Of a stretch of 15,815 nucleotides of DNA, positions 13,901 to 15,815 are shown piece by piece. The position numbers were made by a program, and so were the translations under genes. The notes beneath the pieces were generated by a model. It had not been told where the DNA came from. It did not search any database and saw only the letters and a list, made by a program, of their open reading frames with translations. This DNA comes from Omnitrophica bacterium RIFCSPLOWO2_01_FULL_45_10b. GTDB taxonomy: Bacteria > Omnitrophota > Omnitrophia > Omnitrophales > Danuiimicrobiaceae. How positions within the stretch are numbered: the first letter of the stretch is position 1; every line of letters begins with the position of its first letter. The DNA lies in NCBI GenBank assembly GCA_001804205.1, contig MHFM01000017.1, positions 5,832 through 21,646 on the forward strand, read 5' to 3'.

Positions 13901-15815
13901 CAGTCAGGCGAATGGCTTCAGACGCGCGTGTTTTCTATGCCAAAGAACGCCTATTTTTTCACCCATCTTCCCGAAGGGGAGGTCGACTGGAAAAAGCGGA
14001 TTGAAACCGACGCGCTTTTTTACCTCGATTGGCACGGCAAAAAACGCAAGCTTCCCACGACAGAATTTTTTGAGCGTCTTCAGTCTGATTGGGCCCATCA
14101 GATCCCCGGCCCCATTTTCATGACGGTTCCGCCTCACGGAATCCTAAGGCGAAACCTCGAGGATCGATTCCAAATCGCGTTGCGCGAGCCCCAAATCAGC
14201 TTAGGGGAACGCGAGGTCAAGGCGTTCATTGTCTTTGAGCCTGATCCATCGAAGAACACGTCCCAGAAACGCTTCCGCATTTATGGAACCCATCATCAAC
14301 TTGACCCGGAAGGCCGGCCTGTTGAGCTGCTCTGGGACGGTTACTTGGATGAGGCCTCCGGATTGCCGGTGATGCTTGAAACCTTTGAAAGGCAGATTCT
14401 AAAATGGCGCGAGCGCCATGAAATTCAGTTGTGGGCATGGGGGCTTGGTTTTTCGCCAAGGCCCAGCACCTCTGCAGCGACAGATGACGCGGTGGACCTT
14501 GCAACCACTGAAGATGTTGAGACGGAAGAAGAGTGGGACATGCTCCAGGAAGAAGCGGCGCTTGAAAAAAAAGCCGCCCGGCCGACAAGACTGCGCCACG
14601 CAGTCCCAAAAGGCAGTCAATTTTTTCATATCGCGATGGCGCTTCGGCCGCAACAATACGCAGCGCTCTACGAGAATGGTTTTACTTTTAGGTCCCGCAA
14701 GGCCGTTATTAATGACTTTTTCGAGGACACCTGGGAGCTGTTTAGACGCTATGAAAAAAGCAAAGATTCCGTGAAGCCCGAATATGTCGAGACCATTCGT
14801 AGGATTTATGAAACTCATGCCGAAGGATTTTTAGAATCGATCGAGCTTGAAAAAAGCGACCTTCAGGATCAAGTTAGAGACGCCCGTGAGCTTCAGAATT
14901 TGCGCCAGAAAAATCAGGAGGAGGAAATATTGGCGGAAATTAATCGCTACCTGCCTATTTTTTTAGATAAAAGAATCGAACTGAGTAAAAAATTTGAAGC
15001 CCTTTCGCAGTATGTGGCGGCGCGATCAGAATTGCGCGCGGAGTCAGTTGTGGCGCGGCAAGCGAGGCAGATTTTGGTTTTAGGTATTACGAGCGAGAAT
15101 CTCTCTACCTATGGACGAGCGTTAGTCATGGGCAAAAAACCGCGCATTGCCACGGAAGACAAAGGGAAGTTTTCCAAGGCTCTTGAAATTAGCGGATTTT
15201 ACCCTCTAGAGGAGAGTGAGTTTCAACAAGCCGGCGCGCACCTTGTGATGATTGCAGAAGCCATGAGCCAAATAAAAGAAGCTGTTTCTCAGCCGGGCAA
15301 ATTTAAAAGGGACCGAAACGAGCTCCGAGCGGGCGAGCACAAACCGGAGCCGGTGCCCGGTGAGTTTGAGCAGGATTTTAGCGTAGTAAACAGAAACGTA
15401 GACAAGCTCCTCGAAGAACTCCTGGCAGAAATAGATAAACTCAAGTTTGGACGAACGGTTCAGCTTGAGCCCTACGAACTGCTTTATGAAAAATTAGAAC
15501 ACCTTCGAACGCTTGTCGCCGGCCTTCACGGGTTGGTTCACGCTGAGGTTCAAGATCAAGTTGTGTTTGTGGAGTATGCGGAAAAAGGATTGCTCGCAAT
15601 AGAGTCCGCAGCGGCAGAACTATTTGCCAAAATGTCCGCTGAAGATCAAGAAACCTTCCGAAGCAGCCGTGCCGAGATGCGCAACCTTAAAGATAGTACA
15701 AAGCCAGGATTAATAGAAGCGCAGCTCAGTCCTCGTAACGAAGTGAAGAGGGCCGAACTGCAGAGTGACAAGCCCGCCGATGCGCGGATGGCGTTGGGAA
15801 TGGACCCGAAGGAGC
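1886..15815 (+). CDS. Giant modular envelope protein (at least 4,643 aa), 3' end outside window
   Basis: One reading frame runs from the TTG at 1886 (or GTG at 1877) to the window edge without a stop. The order of parts is: signal peptide (1-31); TraB/ChaN-like domain (about 51-479); repeat R1 (487-628); linker and membrane hairpin (about 709-752); CCA-adding-enzyme-like head (about 837-1075); membrane cluster (about 1172-1291); long helical region with a HEAT-like repeat near 1805-1836; alpha/beta Cys/His-containing domain (about 2533-2715); unrecognised helical part; repeat R2 (3205-3346); further helical, probably beta-rich and coiled-coil parts. Variants of RAELR occur at least fourteen times, mostly at the junctions, with inverted repeats between the paired copies. 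The combination of domains is unknown to me. The signal peptide and membrane segments point to the envelope; no overall function can be named. An assembly fusion is unlikely because the frame stays open with a consistent coding character throughout. Confidence 0.9.
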   Translation, partial: MKVKNKAEHRFWKIIADIVLISFTTTSVVWASPSSSKLSPPSDLKSLTLPPELGRVDEVYLPDHLSPESPFIVYLQDAHSNLGAQKNIAQIIRSLGKPLAPNAIFVEGGSGEADLSELRSFPDQKAKERATEFWLKQAVLSGAEREAIVGPKEFRFFGIEEPSLYQADGTYFLETRSLAREFLETLTPRLTQNEEQRKKKFNKDLFRFEELTSKFESKNELIPLVSLIANEARNRHINRWKYLEIEKFIGLILLEMEGGNAERLLEIQKSLDPKKLFEEIGLLKSEIKEVLFISKEERALDREYQVLKVLRTMVSLKAKPVDFDYFLNHRDFIVKYARGMNNRQLSSPNVFIGDPLDSRLRGNDKAETKSVGQGINLRALESAEAFYRSARERDRAMFENLKRAIDEHGIKRAFLVTGGFHSSGMTAQLRKQGIPYVLVTPQISEEDNFENYVARIAGKRATIEDFELKHPELATSSAYAAETALLNAGERSVIRQSFGLLGGQIRSDGGVSTGRLRKGQESPAQLFHLRKALLAFQFSPLLAFAFSGINNHPDINTDAIKIQAAIRYTSGNLVKSSVVNTLDIRSVNTLRNVWLSALRRLVPNKDFISGNTITLGLSISQEINDKLSTNRGRAELRENKRTAYSVERTAPYAVHRTQNENHRAELRSDKPASPTRLASRMSRWYPPVRYIFYPLYKFLRRTLHMNQFLSIVATYVISDALHQMIIFGVSGSLVGLANYVAHGLIAVGLLRGYLKYIQNYFRQKSAQNLKQSSDIGKQSQSDAARLADNSRAELRNLKDSAKAGLVEVQRQSSRIDSKRSDARAELRSQQTKKIEAMISWLRDQAMAQIYRGRIQWPVVREVYEKGQIRLSQIQDKKVRKFMIFLRENGLNDIVLVGGPARNIFLATPSGDLDVIPIIRLTFEERQRLAADRTVIEERIASESERILRRLAEKLNADPNDLLNPDIKAVRFEGMPVHFIGPAEFHTPDGKKVLMRRLFADAEAFDVVSSGSMPTLFLIGFDASGKIYSRYALEDFLKRTITVQFPAKGHLQLLGALRTLALKHQTGFALEPVLNELIQEAVDLARNGNYSAKHSVLEHWIQKVVQTAKDPVRARKEMETLGIFEAVKKVRPFTEGVYLTRSEIRSENVFSENIFEAADQFNEIFIHTLFQPMVSTALFTIAAITIVATQIAWVIRTWYSAYSSFRHFWEEGNDSFLENVKMGLKVIWFPIWALALTLLVFAVLTFGMSIVMILVAAFHFTSADWIFVGLIAGIFTFASVLWVSGAFVFQVYKTIGEYRSHKNETMKKLKEKHPSIAREEDYENLFFPIENTYKHYKHHKKTPTPAQIYTYIEEIVRLGVPQSDLIQLQEILIKGGSILLTLDLAVFLLRKGLLKPAEAVQKTKEIFEFSTPFTTDVMNLLKASIEKAEIGMGNLTDAGKAIQTALSRIFIRSASGYRSSDFFDPPPPEELAAKKNVTETLLKRSMDENRKIDIQRLKLLAAIQSQIKQPDGLAAIDHLGQDLLQRFVPELDAIAKVAGGNTVQSVGVANELLRAGLIQSTRFQTAGIFFGKVLLKNISGDFDFIKNTIIERKTPAEFLLTEYQDKDWTAEDSRAYRLYISGGYSEGVVTLEQFQDAMARIKTLYQQIKSSQGGQAGILVEAMEKFSKAGSRRLKALETYVSIADIIMNAVAQVIPRMETYYETVYISNNYGQDSSEEKRTKDNDLYLSTTSKILADLREDFTRLTLSNLADSASIKGLLLQSEKKLRDSGVLILNSLKWVPVTDEDKAAFYFASGHQADIITLGDAAIPTLILFINNTDNSVRDFALQALGSIAIAKDSPLSDAHWKQIISKANSAAIAFLITQYPQTMNQNSEWLLPVYETINDIEQGSKKQVRSEMRIDSKKTYESIDRYLAAAVPNRNPEEIAKEYKEIHVLHKLVENDLPAVLDALTSLGKSSMKLVLAIWREATEIPPQDREKHLKAMYDPVQKYMAHYVPDKNPEKVSKESSEILSFFNIVHDNLGSVLSATIALSKPAKTFKPLRAVLPINNPLTRIIRLMGEQQSGQIEGYQDIVQKITQTGNFDLFFGIVVDIARKRQRNAPQEVAGFLEILKNTKELNQWSQDNWMNFQGQIQHYYENGFKVITFSLFDYFRKHENDAESLVKMREDISRELQNIAWGGFNGISEEFKKRYGLSTKDEVGLLAKYMPIANFSLDLYTPEYEKIKVALAKRGRNWNDEVDDKLRALFHTKGSRSMVVYDPKPQDKFDHEALHQRLAGYASEAIVEVPLALREHLATPTPENAEMLRQAIAAFVFSNSQLDRQFYKDIPGDAANLFKWITRWQSFFGDSFKHDADVPLRKAVHKAVSDLPAAKAYLVMQRYHLPALMELKDRTFREDKDMSAVIADDKLSPLEKQNELAEIFKKKWLVTIKKEGLSSENEYKKWIDVEIDDLSRRLRRKGGEKNKALSLSQEQIRNLARNALLQARKEMWNEIRDLMDEDRQRVKLESAVTKEILSIFSEDVAQIEKELRGFSVVEKETTEKFYVGFFDDLLHLMGFMMTTVCTWTERHEQVANTGFHFAKIALKNAQGRILGLSQVQLLKTDIEGTMRKASAKGWRVLALPGINLAGNIDMEQERAMLAILEAAQRLAADAGLEGAVIPVNSTIHSNGGMERQFIQTLVKRGWLKEVKLAETIRLSKSYSYDSVYLVAIPADAHVLQPASGGELKEREDKESERMEKEKALSFGDYLGDIIYEEPVTFQTAEMVKAQVDLILSRMPKSFIGNIRMNALSQNQVFRLRIDEAVAQSRVNKSSEEIELTLGRDILYAPGKVESIGLSEMVAEMLTAYFLADYNTLKDKVRLNENAYFKIENIKTLLLYRNYLERYYKVIHHLVWNPAKYLDEKDATERTRIIDGLRANLDAFTEGWQNLNQWNIFLNIMDDADPDFLFINYIHLLHRSGRLSEQQVIELIRKIAGLNISEHVSIAGLRNFTKEFILTGKARLKIGETVQEKERFDHFDQSQRLTEIKDVLLTTRSRNEFYAGVKNILYFMIPFGTSKELDEEVGRALEDDLFSQAQREPVLRKFFEEILIRKIGGNAYNAFKEHLTAQRGFKTIPYLQPGKGDLNEGDDADTYGFLQYVLGEGIENPDYNLIFHGHEGEGAGLSEEDRKDWVHNLFPFPTRAELRLTLVKSSTPPPLGIGAPRAELPNAGERSVIRQSFGLVAGKIRSGDGVSTGRLRKGQESPAQLFHLRKALLAFQISPLVAFAFSGINNHPDINTDAIKIQAAIRYTSGNLVKSSVVNTLDIRSVNTLRNVWLNALRRLVPNKDFISGNMITFGLLISQEINDKLSNNTRAELRQTDWFGTASALAPSAPKSELRQQKSPFKALDLSLVGFLDDYFDVHRNSGAYNTLSQTIFNLGVYKAGLEETDEIFESSDAFKGLDNELKRKMRKLGDDIITMANLWLGNRRPDQLTNAGDVVTTLLSELETIQDEEKGSIHWSFITELLHFYLPLLQEEDRSIVGLLQPLLDQPEPTGDEAANHVQAVLEAIGTSGRLSDLEKVRILLRARAFILANHPMPKTERSELRSELDESELPVESEEGGEAIFKAGQATPGSAEDEAEQWLENTRAKMEEEFGYWAALARVPKEWDTDRDLIASYNTDEDRERLFYKQWKFTPSQMKTLKRLGIEYVPAGILIERNALLRTLFETYFPDPYLYFNPILNPELLTLELREDLIMRLTTAAKKKDPEVFEDALRKELISREEKKIERFQKRSQPDFGDKRIKMFRFERTNFSGPYVYHRSEPFGYELWVNGDFEKTKPAQPLERIRFATEVNEARHFLLGPHLAEVPRVTLPRNLNLRGAHSARLTIYKERKHQDDQKNSAPEKDLTIEPSFWKDPSGDRRSFWLRFGFDPKRDSKFVTVHLSADGPPVGLAYWSDESKSFKQFFGPVFKVDQQNTTRRRIEALLSDPYAVDELEAPFQVMHVSHPNNRKFTITPGTKGFMIRSTHFQSGEWLQTRVFSMPKNAYFFTHLPEGEVDWKKRIETDALFYLDWHGKKRKLPTTEFFERLQSDWAHQIPGPIFMTVPPHGILRRNLEDRFQIALREPQISLGEREVKAFIVFEPDPSKNTSQKRFRIYGTHHQLDPEGRPVELLWDGYLDEASGLPVMLETFERQILKWRERHEIQLWAWGLGFSPRPSTSAATDDAVDLATTEDVETEEEWDMLQEEAALEKKAARPTRLRHAVPKGSQFFHIAMALRPQQYAALYENGFTFRSRKAVINDFFEDTWELFRRYEKSKDSVKPEYVETIRRIYETHAEGFLESIELEKSDLQDQVRDARELQNLRQKNQEEEILAEINRYLPIFLDKRIELSKKFEALSQYVAARSELRAESVVARQARQILVLGITSENLSTYGRALVMGKKPRIATEDKGKFSKALEISGFYPLEESEFQQAGAHLVMIAEAMSQIKEAVSQPGKFKRDRNELRAGEHKPEPVPGEFEQDFSVVNRNVDKLLEELLAEIDKLKFGRTVQLEPYELLYEKLEHLRTLVAGLHGLVHAEVQDQVVFVEYAEKGLLAIESAAAELFAKMSAEDQETFRSSRAEMRNLKDSTKPGLIEAQLSPRNEVKRAELQSDKPADARMALGMDPKE
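2036..3322 (+). other. TraB/ChaN/EreA-like domain of the giant protein
   Basis: Residues about 51-479 show the layout of the TraB-PrgY/ChaN/erythromycin-esterase fold: an N-terminal beta strand with an acidic-x-His motif (YLQDAHSN, H79), a strand ending in glutamate (IFVEGGSGE, E107), a strand FFGIEEP (E160-E161), a long helical insert, then RERDRAMFENL and a C-terminal strand with GGFHSSGM (H421). This matches the paired GExH and G-x-H motifs that in TraB/TIKI-type enzymes bind metal and in ChaN relate to haem. The assignment is from motif layout, not a database match. The actual substrate cannot be told. A 60 bp REPIN-like element splits the domain before the final helices (see 2919-2978). 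Confidence 0.55.
2919..2978. repeat. In-frame REPIN-like element inside the giant gene
   Basis: This 60 bp element starts TGTCATCCCCGA and ends CGCGGGAATGACA. It has two hairpins: 2923-2947 (8 bp stem ATCCCCGA, 9 nt loop) and 2955-2974 (8 bp stem ATTCCCGC, CTTC loop). Its reverse complement matches the ends of the element at 1524-1610. Its length is exactly 20 codons and the frame through it is open, encoding about residues 345-364 (SSPNVFIGDPLDSRLRGND). It falls in the helical insert of the TraB/ChaN-like domain, between the KYARGMNNRQ stretch and the LESAEAFYRSARERD helix, probably a surface loop. Confidence 0.85.
3344..3770 (+). repeat. Repeat module R1 of the giant gene
   Basis: This 427 bp stretch (residues 487-628, from NAGERSVIRQSFG to SQEINDKLS) returns at 11498-11924 with identical length, no gaps and about 27 mismatches by hand count (about 94% identity). 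Two blocks are perfectly identical: 3412-3496 (85 nt) and 3510-3603 (94 nt). About eleven of the 142 residues differ. It follows the TraB/ChaN-like domain directly and may be its native tail. It contains a mildly hydrophobic segment (ALLAFQFSPLLAFAFSG). I do not recognise the fold. It looks more AT-rich than its surroundings, especially in its last 70 bases. Confidence 0.95.
3782..3886 (+). repeat. RAELR seam element 1
   Basis: Two RAELR motifs (3782-3796 and 3872-3886) flank an imperfect 19 bp inverted repeat, 3805-3823 against 3839-3857, with 16 of 19 positions pairing and a 15 nt loop. The second motif continues as RAELRSDKPA, which recurs near the window end as RAELQSDKPA (from 15749). 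The seam separates R1 from the membrane hairpin. It is translated in frame as an Arg/Thr/Tyr-rich linker. Confidence 0.7.
3804..3831 (+). repeat. 7 bp tandem repeat (AGCGTAC)x4
   Basis: Four adjacent copies of AGCGTAC occur, the third with one change (AGCGTAG). Seven is not a multiple of three, so the repeat is read in different phases and encodes a non-repetitive peptide. It supplies most of the left arm of the inverted repeat in seam element 1. Copy-number change by other than three units would break the giant frame. Confidence 0.85.
4010..4138 (+). other. Membrane hairpin of the giant protein
   Basis: Residues about 709-752 contain two hydrophobic segments, FLSIVATYVISDALHQMIIF and the stretch from GVSGSLVG to HGLIAVGLL, with a short turn. 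They are flanked by basic residues on both sides (FLRRTLHM before, LLRGYLKYIQNYFRQK after). That is typical of a two-pass membrane anchor with both ends facing the cytoplasm, by the positive-inside rule. It lies between seam elements 1 and 2. Confidence 0.6.
4256..4366 (+). repeat. RAELR seam element 2, repeated at window end
   Basis: RAELR motifs at 4256-4270 and 4352-4366 flank a perfect 7 bp inverted repeat, CCTCGCG at 4320-4326 and CGCGAGG at 4348-4354, whose right arm overlaps the Arg codon of the second motif. The first 57 bases (RAELRNLKDSAKAGLVEVQ) recur at 15668-15724 with 7 mismatches (about 88%). The seam separates the membrane hairpin from the nucleotidyltransferase-like domain. 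Confidence 0.75.
4394..5110 (+). other. Class II CCA-adding enzyme / poly(A) polymerase-like head domain
   Basis: Residues about 837-1075 follow the family layout: a strand then GG-x-x-R (VLVGGPARN, G897-G898-R901), a carboxylate pair D911-x-D913 (SGDLDVI) that would bind Mg, the strand pair MPVHFIG, the GK-IYSRYALEDFLKRTITV segment that parallels the family's DPxGGLxDL...IR stretch, and LGALRTLALKHQTGFALEP, which parallels RAIRFAxxLGFxLDP. Family enzymes add CCA to tRNA or tails to RNA. Here the domain lies between membrane segments of an exported-type protein, which is odd for an RNA enzyme. Several conserved Arg/Asp positions of the active family are changed, so it may be an inactive or repurposed copy. 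Confidence 0.55.
5399..5758 (+). other. Cluster of three to four membrane helices
   Basis: Hydrophobic segments lie at residues 1172-1194 (starts MVSTALFTIAAITIV), 1225-1257 (starts VIWFPIWALALTLLVF; 33 residues, so either one long or two short passes) and 1264-1291 (starts WIFVGLIAGIFTFASV). After the last one comes a basic, helix-prone tail (YKTIGEYRSHKNETMKKLKEK). Together with the earlier hairpin, the protein has five or six passes. Which side of the membrane carries the long C-terminal part cannot be settled from sequence. Confidence 0.7.
5759..7567 (+). other. Long helical region, unrecognised, with one HEAT-like repeat
   Basis: Residues about 1292-1894 are predicted by eye to be mainly helical, with heptad-like Leu/Ile spacing and few Gly or Pro except the FFDPPPPEEL linker near 6270-6293. 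The only family-like unit is near the end: LGDAAIPTLILFINNTDN followed by SVRDFALQALGSI (7292-7390), which has the consensus layout of a HEAT/PBS-lyase repeat with the VRxxA core. A scaffold role is an inference from the shape. No catalytic motif is visible. Confidence 0.45.
7568..9481 (+). other. Second long helical region beginning at an RSEMR motif
   Basis: A degenerate seam motif RSEMR (7568-7582) starts this stretch, residues about 1895-2532. It is helical throughout, with charged surfaces and aromatic patches (NFDLFFGIVVDIARKR, FSLFDYFRKHENDAE). The last part (9230-9410) is strongly charged and likely coiled coil (SRRLRRKGGEKNK, ARKEMWNEIRDLMDEDRQR). I recognise no family. Confidence 0.35.
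9482..10030 (+). other. Unrecognised alpha/beta domain with Cys/His motif, possibly GNAT-like
   Basis: Residues about 2533-2715 look compact and conserved in style, unlike the helical stretches around them. A Cys/His-rich entry (LLHLMGFMMTTVCTWTERHE, then NTGFHFAKIAL) leads to strands GRILGLSQVQLL and WRVLALPGINL, a long helix ERAMLAILEAAQRLAADAG, the strand EGAVIPVNSTIHSN, a helix and the strand YLVAIP. The strand-helix order after the first glycine turn resembles an N-acetyltransferase (GNAT) core, but the acetyl-CoA loop Q/RxxGxG/A is not evident. Cys and His at the entry could bind a metal. Function is unknown. Confidence 0.3.
10031..11416 (+). other. Unrecognised helical region before seam 3
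   Basis: Residues about 2716-3177 begin with a charged linker (GGELKEREDKESERMEKEK) and continue as mostly helical sequence with aromatic-rich segments (LLLYRNYLERYYKVIHHL, QWNIFLNIMDDADPDFLF). The end is acidic and Gly-rich (FHGHEGEGAGLSEEDR). I see no catalytic motif, membrane segment or known repeat. Confidence 0.3.
11417..11497 (+). repeat. RAELR seam element 3, left flank of R2
   Basis: RAELR (11417-11431) and RAELP (11483-11497) flank two perfect hairpins: 11430-11452 (9 bp stem GCTTGACTT, 5 nt loop) and 11465-11484 (6 bp stem CTGGGC, 8 nt loop). Both hairpins overlap the last bases of the first motif or the first bases of the second. The layout is motif, hairpin, hairpin, motif over 81 bp. 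Confidence 0.75.
11498..11924 (+). repeat. Repeat module R2, second copy of R1
   Basis: This is the second 427 bp copy (residues 3205-3346), 8.15 kb downstream of R1, in the same orientation and frame. Unlike R1 it is not preceded by a TraB/ChaN-like domain but is bracketed on both sides by RAELR seam elements. The differences include conservative (L/V, F/I) and non-conservative (Q/K, D/G) residue changes, clustered near the ends, while the middle is nearly identical. This suggests duplication followed by drift or partial gene conversion. Confidence 0.95.
11933..12010 (+). repeat. RAELR seam element 4, right flank of R2
   Basis: RAELR (11933-11947, DNA identical to the copy at 4256-4270) and KSELR (11996-12010) flank two perfect hairpins: 11946-11965 (7 bp stem GCCAAAC, 6 nt loop) and 11976-11998 (9 bp stem CTTTGGCGC, 5 nt loop). 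As in seam 3, the outer arms run into the motif codons. The layout mirrors seam 3 over 78 bp. Confidence 0.75.
12011..12619 (+). other. Unrecognised helical segment after R2
   Basis: Residues about 3376-3578 are almost entirely helix-prone (SLVGFLDDYFDVHRNSGAY, WSFITELLHFYLPLLQEEDR, LEKVRILLRARAFILANH). They form a unit bounded by KSELR and by RSELRSELDESELP at 12620. I recognise no family. Confidence 0.35.
12620..13201 (+). other. RSELR linker and unrecognised alpha-helical segment
   Basis: RSELR at 12620-12634 is followed at once by further SEL-type triplets (RSELDESELP), then an acidic linker (ESEEGGEA). The rest (residues to about 3772) holds Trp-rich helices (FGYWAALARVPKEWDTD) and a basic helical end (ISREEKKIERFQKRS). 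No known domain is evident. Confidence 0.35.
13202..14479 (+). other. Probably beta-rich unrecognised domain
   Basis: Residues about 3773-4198 change character: alternating hydrophobic/polar strands with many Phe, Tyr, Pro and Gly (YVYHRSEPFGYELWVNGDF, FWLRFGFDPKRDSKFVTVHL, GPIFMTVPPHGILRRNL, AFIVFEPDPSKN). That suggests two or more beta domains, possibly binding modules. I see no catalytic signature. Confidence 0.35.
14480..15022 (+). other. Charged linker and predicted coiled coil
   Basis: An acidic stretch (TTEDVETEEEWDMLQEEAA) turns basic (LEKKAARPTRLRH). After a short mixed segment, residues about 4315-4370 (14828-14995) form a probable coiled coil (FLESIELEKSDLQDQVRDAR, NLRQKNQEEEILAEINRYL). 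It ends at the RSELR motif at 15023. Confidence 0.45.
15023..15667 (+). other. RSELR/RNELR-bounded segment near the window end
   Basis: RSELR (15023-15037) overlaps a near-perfect inverted repeat, TTGCGCGC at 15032-15039 against GCGCGGCAA at 15053-15061, with one bulged base. A short alpha/beta-looking part follows (RQILVLGITSENLSTYGRA), then RNELR (15314-15328) and a helical stretch (VDKLLEELLAEIDKLKFGR). I recognise no family. Confidence 0.4.
15668..15763 (+). repeat. RAELR seam element 5 (partly decayed)
   Basis: RAEMR (15668-15682) and RAELQ (15749-15763) bracket a stretch whose first 57 bases match 4256-4312 with 7 mismatches. The inverted repeat of seam 2 (CCTCGCG with CGCGAGG) is reduced here to CCTC and GAGG. 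The second motif continues as SDKPA, as in seam 1. The giant gene goes on beyond the window in the same frame. Confidence 0.7.

Overview
The window holds one partial housekeeping gene and one giant gene, read away from each other from a roughly 375 bp intergenic region. Leftward is ilvD (dihydroxy-acid dehydratase), cut off at the left edge with about 503 of the usual ~555-560 residues present. Rightward is a single uninterrupted reading frame from about base 1886 to the end of the window: at least 4,643 codons with no stop, still open at base 15815. I followed the frame by hand and re-checked its phase at many points. The organism is probably an uncultured Gram-negative-type bacterium of moderate GC. 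The giant modular ORF and the recurring coding motif RAELR remind me of Omnitrophota (former OP3) genomes, but this is recollection and the lineage call is tentative.

The intergenic region (1511-1876) carries a REPIN-like element of two facing hairpins (1524-1610), a very good sigma-70 promoter for the giant gene (TTGAAA, 17 bp, TATAAT at 1710-1738), a weaker leftward promoter candidate for ilvD, and a 5' leader of about 140 nt with an 8-codon mini-ORF.

The giant protein reads, in order: signal peptide; a TraB/ChaN-like domain interrupted by an in-frame second copy of the REPIN-like element (2919-2978); repeat module R1 (3344-3770); a short linker and two-helix membrane hairpin; a class II CCA-adding enzyme/poly(A) polymerase-like head with GG...R and DxD motifs; a cluster of three to four membrane helices; a very long mostly helical stretch with one HEAT-like repeat; an unrecognised Cys/His-containing alpha/beta domain that may be GNAT-like; another unrecognised helical part; repeat module R2 (11498-11924, about 94% identical to R1); then helical, probably beta-rich, charged and coiled-coil parts, up to the window edge.

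The most striking feature is the seams. Module junctions are marked by pairs of the pentapeptide RAELR or a near variant (DNA consensus CGTGCCGAGCTGCGC, conserved at synonymous positions). Between the paired copies lie inverted repeats that often abut or overlap the motif DNA (best at 3782-3886, 4256-4366, 11417-11497 and 11933-12010; a decayed one at 15668-15763). They look like in-frame palindromic elements, analogous in concept to the Rickettsia palindromic elements that sit inside genes. They may have helped assemble the giant gene by recombination. The function of the whole protein is unknown; the signal peptide and membrane segments suggest a cell-envelope location.
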